Shown one piece after another: positions 28,228 through 36,573 of a stretch of DNA of 64,000 bases. The stretch spans positions 4,619,001 to 4,683,000 of the forward strand of contig CP076546.1 of NCBI GenBank assembly GCA_018889975.1, given 5' to 3'. This DNA is from Bacillus sp. NP157 (lineage in GTDB: Bacteria; Pseudomonadota; Gammaproteobacteria; Xanthomonadales; Rhodanobacteraceae). The notes beneath the pieces were generated by a model. The model did not search any database. It was not told the DNA's origin and worked only from the letters and a program-made list of their open reading frames with translations. The translations under genes were made by a program, and so were the position numbers. Each line of letters begins with the position of its first letter. Position 1 is the first letter of the stretch.

Positions 28228-28902
28228 GTGTCCACCCGCGACCCCATCGTGTTCCTGTTCGACGTCGATAACACCCTGATCGACAACGACCGTTTCAGCG
28301 CCGACCTCGCCGCGCAGCTGGAACAGCGCTTCGGCAAGGAAGGCCGCGAGCGCTACAACGCCATCGACAAGGACATCCGCGCCCAGGTCGGCTATGCCGA
28401 CTACCTCGGCGTGCTGCAGCGCCTCCGCGGCCAGCAGAGCAGCCCCGACTTCATGCAGATGTCGTTCTTCCTGCTCGACTACCCCTTCGACGAGCGCCGC
28501 TTCCCTGGCGTGCTGGAAGCCATCGACCACCTGCGCACGCTCGGCCGGCCGGTGATCATGTCCGACGGCGACACCGTGTTCCAGCCGCGCAAGATCCGCC
28601 GCGCCGGGCTGTGGGATGCGTTCCGCGGCGACGTGCTGATCTACGTGCACAAGGAAGAGATGCTCGACGACATGCAGGCGAAGTACCCCGCCGACCATTA
28701 CGTCATGGTCGACGACAAGCCGCGCATCCTCGTCGCGATGAAGAAGCTGCTGGGCGACCGTGTCACCACGGTGTTCGTCAGGCAGGGGCACTACGCCGCG
28801 GCGGCGGGCAAGGAGCTGGAAGAGACCCCGCCGGATATCACCGTGGCCGGGGTCGGCGAGCTGGCGGCGTTGGGGCGCGAGGTGTTCCTGAGCGCCGCTT
28901 GA
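28228..28902 (+). CDS. HAD-family hydrolase
   Basis: 224 residues from GTG 28228, chosen over GTG 28213 because AAGGA lies 6 bases before it. Motif I is FLFDVDNTLID (Asp12 nucleophile, Asp14), motif II VIMSDGD, and motif IV appears in YVMVDDKPRI, so it is a soluble haloacid-dehalogenase-like phosphatase with an alpha-helical cap (residues ~20-90). The substrate is unknown. The final codon is 9 bp from the convergent yraN stop. Confidence 0.85.
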   Translation: MSTRDPIVFLFDVDNTLIDNDRFSADLAAQLEQRFGKEGRERYNAIDKDIRAQVGYADYLGVLQRLRGQQSSPDFMQMSFFLLDYPFDERRFPGVLEAIDHLRTLGRPVIMSDGDTVFQPRKIRRAGLWDAFRGDVLIYVHKEEMLDDMQAKYPADHYVMVDDKPRILVAMKKLLGDRVTTVFVRQGHYAAAAGKELEETPPDITVAGVGELAALGREVFLSAA

Positions 28903-28911
28903 TGGGTGGCG

Positions 28912-29295
28912 TCAGGGCTCGAACGCGCCGCGGACCCACTCGACGACTTCGCAGCCGATGTCGCCCTCGAACGCGACGACGTCGAACCGGCAGCTGCGCC
29001 GGGCATCCCATGGGTTGGCCATCATCCAGATGTGGGCGGCGCTGGACAGGCGCTGGCGCTTGCGTGCGGTGATCGAGCCCACGGCGCCGCCGAACGCGCT
29101 GCTGCGTCGGTAGCGCACTTCGACGAAGACGATCGTGTCGCGATCGCGCATCACCAGGTCGATCTCGCCGTGGCGGCAGAGGAAATTGGCGCGGACGAAG
29201 CGCAGGCCGCGCGCTTCGAGATAGGCGCGCGCGGCGGTTTCGAAGCGATCTCCGATGGCGCGGCGCGCGGTGGCTTTATGGCTTGTACGGTACAC
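28912..29295 (-). CDS. yraN: YraN family protein (UPF0102)
   Basis: 127 residues with the family signature: RFETAARAYLEARGLRFV at the N terminus and GEIDLVMRDRDTIVFVEVRYR, which carries the nuclease-like E-D...ExK-type core (Lys replaced by Arg), then GGAVGSITARKRQRL. UPF0102 proteins have a restriction-endonuclease-like fold and an unsettled role. It lies directly downstream of lpoA on the same strand (35 bp gap), as in enterobacteria. Confidence 0.92.
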   Translation of the reverse strand: MYRTSHKATARRAIGDRFETAARAYLEARGLRFVRANFLCRHGEIDLVMRDRDTIVFVEVRYRRSSAFGGAVGSITARKRQRLSSAAHIWMMANPWDARRSCRFDVVAFEGDIGCEVVEWVRGAFEP

Positions 29296-29330
29296 GCGGA
29301 CTCCGTTCCGCGCCGGGGCAGGGGTGGGTT

Positions 29331-31136
29331 TTAGCCGCCGCCGCCACTTTCGACGGTCGGCGCGGTCGCCGGCGCTTCGAGTTCAAGGCTACCGGCGACC
29401 GGGTGGGCGACGCCGTCAGTGAAACGCGCCCAGATGAGTACGCGTCGGACCCGACCGAACTCATCCGCGACCAACTGGCCGGTGGCGCCGGGCAGGTAGC
29501 TGCCGGCGTGGCCACGCATCCAGTCGATGTAGGGGACCAGGCCCCACGCGTCCATGCCGAAGGCGAACAGCCGCGCGGCGACGCCCTTGGTGGCCGGCAG
29601 CGACGCGGCGAGGTCGGCGCGGCGCGGCAGGCCCGGCTGGGCATCGAACAGCCACGGTGCGTCGCAGAACTCGACGCCTTCCAGGTCGCGATCCGCGGTG
29701 GCGTCGTCGCCGCCGGAATACACATGCGAGGTGGCGAACACCGGCAGGTTGTCCTTGGCCAGGCGCAGCTGTGGCAGCAACAGGCGGGCCTGCTGCGGCT
29801 TCATGCTGATGAACACGCCGTTGGTGGCCGGGTCCGCATCGGTCGGTTCGCTGAGCTGCGAGGAGAAGTCGATGCTGTTCGCATCGAGCGTCGCCTGGTT
29901 GGCGATGGTGCCGCCACGGGCCTGCCATTCGGCCTTGAAGGCGTTGCCGGCACGGCGGGCGAAGTCGTCGGTGGAGACGATCACGATCGCCGTCTTCATG
30001 CCCTTGTCGGCCATGTGGTCGGCGACCTGCGCACCCTCGGTTTCCGGCAGCAGGCCGAACTCGTTCGCACCCGCCGGCGGCAGGCTCTTGCCGTCGCTCG
30101 GGTAGTTCAGCGTCAGCATCGGCGCGGGCAGGGCGCCCTTGGCGAAGATCGCCGAGACGCCTTCGCGGTTGAGCGGGCCGACCACGAACTTCGCGCCTTC
30201 GGCTACGGCCTTGTCGTAGGCGGCCACGGCGTGCGCCGCATCGTTGCCTGCGTCGTAGACGACGACGTCCGGGCGCGGAGCGTTGGCGTGGGCCGAATCG
30301 ATGTAATGGGTGAAGAAGCCATCGCGGATGGCGGCGCCGGCGCCGGCGAGCGGACCGCTCAGTGGCAACAGCAGGGCGACCTTGCCGGGCACCTTGTAGC
30401 CTTCGCGCACGCCCTGCGCACCGGTCACGGTACCCACGGCCTGGTCGAGCTGGGCTGGGCCGCGGTTCACCGTGCCGAGCTGTGCCTGTGCCTCGGTGAC
30501 CCACGGACGCATCGGATCGCTGGCCTGCAGCGCATCGCCGCGCTGGCTCAGGCCCGCGCCACCCATGCCGGTCAGCAGGGTGAGGATCTCGCGGCGGTTC
30601 TGTTCGCGATCGATGCCGCGCAACTGGCTGTCGAGTTCGACGCGGGTCTGCGCCGCGCTCCACGGATCGCCCGCGGCGGCCTGCGCACGCGCGCGCAGTT
30701 CGGCCAGGCGCTGGTCGATCTGCGCCGATACCCGCTGCGCCGGCTTGCCGGTCAGCGACAGGGCCGTGGTCGCATCGTTGTTCTTCAGGGCGATCTCGGC
30801 GCGCAGGGCGTCGAAGCGCAGTGCGTCTTCGCCTTCGAGGTGTGAGCGGCGGATGTCGGCGATGGCCGGCGCGGCGCGGTCGAGCGCGCCTTCCTGGCGA
30901 TACGCCTCACCGGCAAGCAACTTGTAGTAGTCGCGATGTTCCGGATCCTGCTGGGCGAGGCCGAGGTAGGCCTGCGCGGCCTGGTCGAACTGGCCGCGGG
31001 TGTACAGCGCCTGCGCGGCCTGGGTGGCTTCACCGCTAGGGCTGTTCGTCTCGGGTCGCGAGCCGCCCTGTGTCACGCAGCCGGCGAGGGCGGCGCTGGT
31101 GAGGATGCACAGGGCTGTGGCGCGGATCGATCGCAT
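29331..31136 (-). CDS. lpoA: Penicillin-binding protein activator LpoA
   Basis: 601 residues. A lipoprotein signal peptide (RATALCILTSAALAGC) puts the protein at the outer membrane facing the periplasm. Residues ~35-250 are helical TPR-like repeats (LYTRGQFDQAAQAYLGLAQQ, GEAYRQEGALDRAAPAIAD); the rest is a type I periplasmic-binding-protein fold (VALLLPLSGPLAGAGAAIRD, VVGPLNREGVSAIFA, PVFATSHVYSGGDD). LpoA stimulates the transpeptidase of PBP1a. Slightly shorter than E. coli LpoA. Its usual divergent partner rsmI is displaced ~3 kb by two permease genes. Confidence 0.92.
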   Translation of the reverse strand: MRSIRATALCILTSAALAGCVTQGGSRPETNSPSGEATQAAQALYTRGQFDQAAQAYLGLAQQDPEHRDYYKLLAGEAYRQEGALDRAAPAIADIRRSHLEGEDALRFDALRAEIALKNNDATTALSLTGKPAQRVSAQIDQRLAELRARAQAAAGDPWSAAQTRVELDSQLRGIDREQNRREILTLLTGMGGAGLSQRGDALQASDPMRPWVTEAQAQLGTVNRGPAQLDQAVGTVTGAQGVREGYKVPGKVALLLPLSGPLAGAGAAIRDGFFTHYIDSAHANAPRPDVVVYDAGNDAAHAVAAYDKAVAEGAKFVVGPLNREGVSAIFAKGALPAPMLTLNYPSDGKSLPPAGANEFGLLPETEGAQVADHMADKGMKTAIVIVSTDDFARRAGNAFKAEWQARGGTIANQATLDANSIDFSSQLSEPTDADPATNGVFISMKPQQARLLLPQLRLAKDNLPVFATSHVYSGGDDATADRDLEGVEFCDAPWLFDAQPGLPRRADLAASLPATKGVAARLFAFGMDAWGLVPYIDWMRGHAGSYLPGATGQLVADEFGRVRRVLIWARFTDGVAHPVAGSLELEAPATAPTVESGGGG

Positions 31137-31225
31137 CGCAAGTTCCTTAGGCGCGGAAGGCGCCGCTCCGGCGCCGAAACGAGGGGATCATAGCTGATCG
31201 ACTTGCGAGGCCCACGTGAGCCGGC

Positions 31226-31271
31226 TGTCCGGGCGCGCCGCGCGGGCGGACACCGTTATTGTCCGCGGACA
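31226..31271. promoter_or_regulatory. Probable activator-binding palindromes (TGTCC/GGACA)
   Basis: The perfect 12-bp palindrome TGTCCGCGGACA (31260-31271) is preceded by a spaced pair TGTCC (31226-31230)...GGACA (31248-31252). They lie 70-115 bp upstream of the sigma-54-like promoter, the normal place for an enhancer-binding-protein site. Confidence 0.6.
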
Positions 31272-31339
31272 CCCGCGGGCCTCCGCCCACCCCGCGGGTA
31301 AGTTGCTGATCCCCCAGCCTGTAGCCCTCTCACCGTGGT

Positions 31340-31355
31340 TTGGCCCGTCTCTTGC
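31340..31355 (+). promoter_or_regulatory. Sigma-54 (RpoN) promoter
   Basis: TGGCCCG-TCTC-TTGCT matches the RpoN consensus TGGCACG-N4-TTGCW at all but one position, with GG (31341-31342) and GC (31353-31354) in -24/-12 spacing. The predicted start is ~12 bases downstream, ~25-30 bases before the permease start codon. Confidence 0.75.
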
Positions 31356-31393
31356 TGCAAGGGGCAGGGAGCTTCAGGGAGGGAATGACGGGG

Positions 31394-32713
31394 ATGTTGG
31401 GTTACTACTTCGAACTGGCCGTGCGCAGCCTGCGGCGCAATCCCGTGCTGACGGGCCTCATGGTGCTGGCGATCGCCGTCGGCATCGGTACGAGCATGAC
31501 GACGCTGACGGTGATGCACCTGCTGTCGGGCGACCCTTTGCCTGGCCGTAGCGGCCATCTGTTCTATCCGCAGGTGGCCCCCGACCCGACCCGCACGGCG
31601 CAGACCCATCCCGCCGAGGTGATGGACTACCGCTCGGCGATGGACCTGTGGAGCGCGAAGCGCGCCGACCGCCAGGCGATCATCGTGCACAGCGAGCTGA
31701 AGGTGCGCGCGCCGGGCACGAACCTGCCGCCGCTGATGGAGCCGATGCTTTCGACGACGACGGATTTCTTCGCGATGTTCGACGTGCCGTTCGAATACGG
31801 CGGGGCGTGGACGGCCGAAGACGACGAGAAACATGCCCGGGTCGTGGTGATCTCCTCCAACCTCAACCACAAGCTTTTCCGCGGCGAGAACAGCGTCGGC
31901 CGCACGCTGCACCTGGCCAATACCGATGTGCGCATCGTCGGCGTGCTCAAGCCGTGGCGGCCGTCGCCGCTGTTCTATAGCGTGCACGGCGGCCGCTTCG
32001 CCATGGGCGACACCGCGGATTTCTATAGCGCGCCGGAAGACGTCATGACCCCGTTCCAGTCGGGGCTGGAGATCAACGACGGCCACTTCCAGCAGTTCAC
32101 CTGCTGGCAGCTGCCCGATACGCCGGGCCACCTGCAGAACGCGCCGTGCCTGTGGGTATGGCTGTGGGTGCAGATCGACGATAGCGCGAAGGTGGACGAC
32201 TACCGGCGTTTCGTCGCCGGCTACGCCGAGCAGCAGAAGGCCATGGGTCGCTTCACCCAGTCGCTCACCGACCTGCCTTCGCTGATGGAATGGATGCAGA
32301 CCAATCGCGTGGTCCCGGGCGACGTGCGCCTGCAGACCTGGCTGGCGTTCGCCTTCCTCGCCATCTGCCTGTGCAATTCGATCGGCCTGATGCTGGCCAA
32401 GTTCCTGCGCCGCAGCGGCGACTACGGCGTGCGCCGTGCGCTGGGTGCGACGCGTGGCGCGGTGATCACGCAGTGCCTGGTCGAGGCGGGCGTGATCGGC
32501 CTCGCCGGTGGCCTGGTTGGCTGGCTGTTTACCCTGGCCGGGCTGTGGCTGGTCCGCCAGCAGGACGTGGCCTACGCCGACCTGGTCCACCTGGATCCGG
32601 CGATGTTCCTGGTGACCTTCGTGCTGGCCGTCGTGGTCAGCCTGGTAGCTGGCGCACTGCCTGCCGTGCGCGCGGGCGGTGTCGCCCCGGGCCTGCAACT
32701 GAAGACGCTGTGA
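31394..32713 (+). CDS. FtsX/MacB-type ABC permease, first of pair
   Basis: 439 residues from ATG 31394 (AGGGAGGG ~11 bases upstream; ATG 31385 is an alternative). Topology is the FtsX/MacB pattern: one N-terminal TM after a basic LAVRSLRRNP segment, a large periplasmic MacB_PCD-like domain (~50-310), then three C-terminal TMs (LAFAFLAICLCNSIGLMLA, VIGLAGGLVGWLFTLAGLWL, MFLVTFVLAVVVSLVAGALP). YGVRRALGATRGAVI is the FtsX cytoplasmic loop. No ATPase or adaptor gene accompanies it here; both may be encoded elsewhere. Expression is likely RpoN-dependent, judged from the promoter. Confidence 0.85.
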   Translation: MLGYYFELAVRSLRRNPVLTGLMVLAIAVGIGTSMTTLTVMHLLSGDPLPGRSGHLFYPQVAPDPTRTAQTHPAEVMDYRSAMDLWSAKRADRQAIIVHSELKVRAPGTNLPPLMEPMLSTTTDFFAMFDVPFEYGGAWTAEDDEKHARVVVISSNLNHKLFRGENSVGRTLHLANTDVRIVGVLKPWRPSPLFYSVHGGRFAMGDTADFYSAPEDVMTPFQSGLEINDGHFQQFTCWQLPDTPGHLQNAPCLWVWLWVQIDDSAKVDDYRRFVAGYAEQQKAMGRFTQSLTDLPSLMEWMQTNRVVPGDVRLQTWLAFAFLAICLCNSIGLMLAKFLRRSGDYGVRRALGATRGAVITQCLVEAGVIGLAGGLVGWLFTLAGLWLVRQQDVAYADLVHLDPAMFLVTFVLAVVVSLVAGALPAVRAGGVAPGLQLKTL

Positions 32714-32723
32714 GGACGACACC

Positions 32724-33935
32724 ATGACCGTGCACCCGATCCTCGCCGCCCTGCGTCATCACCGGCTCGCCACCACGCTCATCGTCCTGCAGATCGCGCT
32801 CGCCTGCGCGGTGATGTGCAACGCCTGTTCGCTGATCGCCGCGCGCTGGCAAGCCATGCAGATCGTCAGCGGCGTCGACGAGTCGTCGCTCGGCGTCATC
32901 TATCTGTCCGGCTATGAGCCGGCGCAAGCCAACGACCTGGATGCGCGCATGCTCGAAGGCCTGCGCGCGATCCCGGGCGTCACGGCGGTGAACCAGGTCA
33001 ACACCGTGCCGTTCGGCCCGCACGCGGGTACCGCTGGCATCACCCTCGATGCCGAAGGCAAGCAGCACGGCGGCGTGGTCGACTTCTACCTCGGCACCCG
33101 GGGCACGCTCGAATCCATGGGGGTGAAGCTGATCGAGGGACGCCTGCCCACGGCGGAGGAATACCGTCCGTCGAAAGACTTCGTGCCGGAGGAGGCCAGC
33201 GTGCTGGTGACCCGCTCGATGGCCAACCACATGTGGCCCGGAGCCGGCGCGCTGGGCCAGGAGTTCTGGATCGACCACTACCACTTCCGCGTGATCGGCG
33301 TGCTCGAGCACCTGTCGATCCCGGGGCCCGCGGCGCGTGGGCCGGAGGAGGCGGACTGGTCCGCGTTCATTCCCACGCTGTCCGGTCCGGCGATTTCGGG
33401 CAATTACATGTTGCGTGCCGCGCCGTCGGACATGCCGCGGGTGATGCACCAGGCCCGCGATGCGGTGGCGAAGATCGCGCCGGACGCGGTGTTGAATCGC
33501 GAGATCAGCCTGTCAGTGCCGGAGCTGCGCAACCAGCGCTTCGCCGGCGACAAGGCGATGATGGGCATCCTCGTCGGCATCATCGTGGCGCTGCTGCTGG
33601 TGACCGCGCTGGGCATCGTCGGCCTGGCCAGCTTCTGGGTCGCCCGCCGGCGCAAGCAGATCGGCATCCGCCGCGCGATCGGCGCCACGCGCCGCGACAT
33701 CCTGCATTACTTCCAGCTGGAGAACTTCGCCATCGTCAGCATGGGTGTCGTCATCGGCGGCGTGCTCGCCTACGCGATCAGCATCCTGTTGATGATGTAC
33801 CACGAGGTACCGCTGCTACCGCCGTGGTACTTCGTCGCCGGCGCCGCGGTGCTGTGGCTGCTGGGGCAACTGTCCGTGCTCGGCCCGGCCCTGCGCGCCG
33901 CCGCCGTCCCGCCCGTCGTCGCCACCCGCGGATAA
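32724..33935 (+). CDS. FtsX/MacB-type ABC permease, second of pair
   Basis: 403 residues; the ATG follows GAGGAC with 10 bp between the two genes, so they form an operon. Same topology as its partner: N-terminal TM (LATTLIVLQIALACAVMCNA), periplasmic domain, and three C-terminal TMs (GILVGIIVALLLVTALGIVG, NFAIVSMGVVIGGVLAYAIS, LPPWYFVAGAAVLWLLG). The loop RKQIGIRRAIGATRRDIL is the canonical FtsX motif. The two permeases probably form a heterodimer. Substrate unknown; such pairs in xanthomonads are usually called antimicrobial-peptide or macrolide-type exporters only by homology. Confidence 0.87.
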   Translation: MTVHPILAALRHHRLATTLIVLQIALACAVMCNACSLIAARWQAMQIVSGVDESSLGVIYLSGYEPAQANDLDARMLEGLRAIPGVTAVNQVNTVPFGPHAGTAGITLDAEGKQHGGVVDFYLGTRGTLESMGVKLIEGRLPTAEEYRPSKDFVPEEASVLVTRSMANHMWPGAGALGQEFWIDHYHFRVIGVLEHLSIPGPAARGPEEADWSAFIPTLSGPAISGNYMLRAAPSDMPRVMHQARDAVAKIAPDAVLNREISLSVPELRNQRFAGDKAMMGILVGIIVALLLVTALGIVGLASFWVARRRKQIGIRRAIGATRRDILHYFQLENFAIVSMGVVIGGVLAYAISILLMMYHEVPLLPPWYFVAGAAVLWLLGQLSVLGPALRAAAVPPVVATRG

Positions 33936-33967
33936 ACCGCCCGTCGTCGCCCGTGGATAAACCACCT

Positions 33968-34053
33968 GTAGGAGCGCGCCTGCGCGCGAATAGCCAACCG
34001 GCCCATTTCGCCGAAACCGGCCCGTTGGTTTTTCGCGCGCAGGCGCGCTCCTA
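33968..34053. repeat. REP doublet overlapping the rsmI stop codon
   Basis: A forward REP (33968-33990) and a reverse REP (34032-34053) with a ~40-bp loop form an inverted pair. The last three bases of the reverse copy (CTA on the + strand) are the rsmI TAG stop. The doublet sits between convergent genes and may serve as a transcript end or stabiliser. Confidence 0.85.
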
Positions 34054-34878
34054 CTGTCCGTAGAGCGCCTTCCGCGGCGCTCCCGTGATCGCCGCCGCGA
34101 GCTTGGCCGCCTTCGCCGGCGGCAGCTCGTCCTTAAGAATGCCGAACACCCGTAGCCCTTCGGCCAGCTTCTCATCCTCGCCCGCCTCGCGGCCGGCGAC
34201 CATCACCACGAACTCGCCCTTTTGCTGGTTCGCGTCGGCGGCGACGGTGCCGACCAGTTCGCCCAGCGGAGCGCCGAGCACGGTCTCGAACATCTTGGTC
34301 AGCTCGCGCGCGACGACGGCTTCGCGGTCGGCGCCGAAGACGTCACGCATGTCTTCCAGGCATTCGAGGATGCGGTGCGAGGATTCATAGAAGATCGCCG
34401 TGCGTGATTCACCGGCGAGCTCGGCCAGGCGCGCACGACGCGCACCGGCCTTGGCCGGCAGGAAACCCTCGAACACGAAACGGTCGCTGGGCAACCCGGC
34501 CACCGACAGCGCCGCGATGACCGCGCTCGGCCCCGGGATCGGACTGACCTTCAGCCCCGCCTGCCGCGCCGCGCGCACAAGCCGGAAACCCGGGTCGCTG
34601 ATCAGCGGCGTACCCGCATCCGACACCAGCGCCACGTCATCGCCACCCCGCATCCGCTCGACCAGCCCATCCACGGCCGTACGCTCGTTGTGGTCATGCA
34701 ACGCCACCAGCGGCGTATCGATCCCCAGGTGCTGCAGCAAGGGCCGCGTATGCCGGGTGTCCTCCGCCGCGATCACCGCCACCCGGCGCAGGGTCTCGAT
34801 CGCCCGCGCACTGATGTCATCGCGATGGCCGATCGGCGTGGCGACGACGTGCAGGATGCCGGTGCGGGAGGTGGGCAT
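34051..34878 (-). CDS. rsmI: 16S rRNA (cytidine-1402-2'-O)-methyltransferase
   Basis: 275 residues from the ATG at 34878, where the family's N terminus GILHVVATPIGHRDDISARA begins; the open frame continues upstream only through repeats. It is a tetrapyrrole-methylase fold SAM enzyme: VALVSDAGTPLISDPGFRLV, IPGPSAVIAALSVAGLPSD, FEGFLPAK and TAIFYESSHRI are all diagnostic. It methylates C1402 in the ribosomal decoding centre with RsmH, whose gene lies 1.7 kb away. No good ribosome site was seen. Confidence 0.94.
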   Translation of the reverse strand: MPTSRTGILHVVATPIGHRDDISARAIETLRRVAVIAAEDTRHTRPLLQHLGIDTPLVALHDHNERTAVDGLVERMRGGDDVALVSDAGTPLISDPGFRLVRAARQAGLKVSPIPGPSAVIAALSVAGLPSDRFVFEGFLPAKAGARRARLAELAGESRTAIFYESSHRILECLEDMRDVFGADREAVVARELTKMFETVLGAPLGELVGTVAADANQQKGEFVVMVAGREAGEDEKLAEGLRVFGILKDELPPAKAAKLAAAITGAPRKALYGQ

Positions 34879-34926
34879 GGGGGTGGGGCTCGGTGGGGTG
34901 GAGGTGGGGGAGTTTAGTGGGTGTGG

Positions 34927-35004
34927 GGCGGGGCCTGTGGCCCCTTGGGTTAGGCGGGGCCTTTGGCCCCTTGAGTGAGACGGGGCCGTTGGCCCCTTGA
35001 GGAG
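34927..35004. repeat. Three tandem 26-bp palindromic repeats
   Basis: Three 26-bp units (34927, 34953, 34979), each GGCGGGGCC-NNT-GGCCCC followed by TTG(A/G)G. Each can form a short GC hairpin. They read as the reverse complement of the neighbouring CTCACTCAAG units. Confidence 0.85.
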
Positions 35005-35026
35005 CGGGAGGGCGTTTCTTGCTCTT

Positions 35027-35155
35027 ACTCGAGCGGCGCAGCCGCGACTCACTCAAGCGAGCGCAGCGAAGCGCCTCACTCAAGCCCGCGCAGCGGGCGC
35101 CTCACTCGAGCCCGCGAAAGCGGGCGTCTCACCCAGCCCGCGCGACGGGCGTCTC
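35027..35155. repeat. Five tandem ~26-bp hairpin repeats
   Basis: Units start at 35027, 35051, 35078, 35104 and 35131, each with ACTC(A/G)AG or similar, then a variable GC palindrome (for example CCCGCGCAGCGGG, CCCGCGAAAGCGGG), then CTC. Stem bases co-vary between units while the CTCACTC part is kept. They end 5 bp before the rnpB -10 box. Confidence 0.85.
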
Positions 35156-35159
35156 ACGC

Positions 35160-35165
35160 TATACT
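35160..35165 (+). promoter_or_regulatory. Probable -10 box of rnpB
   Basis: TATACT lies 7 bases before the predicted 5' end of RNase P RNA. No -35 match is seen; that position is in the last repeat unit. Confidence 0.55.
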
Positions 35166-35172
35166 CCGCGAT

Positions 35173-35540
<368 letters not shown>

Positions 35541-35554
35541 TTCCGATGCACGTT

Positions 35555-35585
35555 GCCGGGCCCTTCTGGGGCCCGGCTTCGTTTT
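35555..35585 (+). terminator. Intrinsic terminator of rnpB
   Basis: GCCGGGCCC-TTCT-GGGGCCCGGC stem-loop followed by TTCGTTTT, 15-20 bases after the P1 helix. Confidence 0.85.
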
Positions 35586-36003
35586 GGGCGGGGAGAGTTG
35601 GGGGGGTGGGAAGTGGGGGCGCTATTCCGCCGACGTACGAGGGATCTGGATGCTCCCCTGTGCGAAGCGGCCAGCACGGACTGACGGCGAACCTCACGCG
35701 AACGCCGGCCGTGCCGCCCCCGCTTCCCATCTCCCATCTCCTGCTTTCGCCGATTGCACGTCTTTCGCACGTCCATCGCGCGCGGGCGCGCTCCTACAAA
35801 AAGCGAATGTGGGGCGAGGTGGAGGGGTGCACCTGAACGTGATGTTCGTCACGAAGCCTGATTTCACTCTCAGCTCACGCCTGAGTTCGTGAACGAAAAA
35901 TCAAAAAATCCCTGCGATTCAACCACCTTCCGTCGATTGCTCAGAAATGGCTGGAATTAGTGATGAACAGGAGCTTTCTCCTTGATTCACAAGAAAAATT
36001 TCC
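35586..36003. other. Non-coding interval upstream of mraZ
   Basis: No gene is supported here. A single reverse REP lies at 35775-35797. From about 35870 the sequence becomes AT-rich (for example GAACGAAAAATCAAAAAATC), unlike the rest of the window, up to the mraZ promoter. Confidence 0.7.
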
Positions 36004-36032
36004 TTGACAGTCTCAGACCCCGAGACTATCGT
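36004..36032 (+). promoter_or_regulatory. Sigma-70 promoter of the dcw cluster (Pmra)
   Basis: A perfect -35 TTGACA (36004-36009), a 17-bp spacer and TATCGT (36027-36032). It lies ~48 bp before the mraZ start and overlaps the first MraZ box. Confidence 0.8.
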
Positions 36033-36070
36033 GGGCCCCAGTGTGAAATCGTGGGATTTGGTGGGACGGG
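36031..36070 (+). promoter_or_regulatory. MraZ operator, four 10-bp-spaced boxes
   Basis: GTGGG, GTGTG, GTGGG, GTGGG start at 36031, 36041, 36051 and 36061, exactly one helical turn apart; the second box is degenerate. MraZ is known to bind TGGGN direct repeats with 5-bp spacers upstream of its own gene, so autorepression of the whole cluster is expected. Confidence 0.8.
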
Positions 36071-36079
36071 CATCCAGAC

Positions 36080-36526
36080 ATGTTTCAAGGTGAGACAGCC
36101 ATCACGGTCGACGACAAAGGTCGTCTGACGATTCCGACTTCGTATCGGGATCAGGTGGCTGTCGCCTGCGCAAATCGCCTGGTGCTCACCTACAACCCCT
36201 TCGAAACCGGTTGCCTGTGGCTCTTTCCGTACGCGGAGTGGGAGCGGGTCCGGGACGACGTCAACAAGCTTTCGTCCGTGAAGGCCGTGCACCGCAACCT
36301 GCAGATGAAGCTGGTAGGTGCCGCGGCCATCGTCGAACCGGATGGCGCAGCTCGCATCCTCCTCCCGGCCAGCCAGCGCGCTGCGGCGGGAATCGAGAAA
36401 AAGGCCGTGTTACTCGGCATGGGCAGCAAGTTCGAGCTTTGGAGCGAACAGGCCCACCTCGCGAAGATCCGGCAGACGATCGGCGAGGACGAGATCAGCG
36501 ACGACATGGCGGAGCTGCGGCTGTAA
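36080..36526 (+). CDS. mraZ: Transcriptional regulator MraZ
   Basis: 148 residues, the normal size. It contains two SpoVT/AbrB-like swapped-hairpin domains: [20 protein letters not shown] (1-~55) and the second around [20 protein letters not shown] (~75-125), each with the D-x-K/A-GR-hydrophobic-P pattern. It oligomerises as a ring and binds direct repeats before its own gene; those repeats are present. First gene of the division and cell-wall cluster. Confidence 0.96.
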   Translation: MFQGETAITVDDKGRLTIPTSYRDQVAVACANRLVLTYNPFETGCLWLFPYAEWERVRDDVNKLSSVKAVHRNLQMKLVGAAAIVEPDGAARILLPASQRAAAGIEKKAVLLGMGSKFELWSEQAHLAKIRQTIGEDEISDDMAELRL

Positions 36527-36573
36527 CGAATACCAATAACAAGTTGTAAGTGGAACGGGAGCGGGATGTGGCG

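Noticed and set aside
34927-35155. Possible CRISPR array
   Set aside because: Units are contiguous with no unique spacers, are palindromic, occur in opposite orientations, and no cas genes are near.
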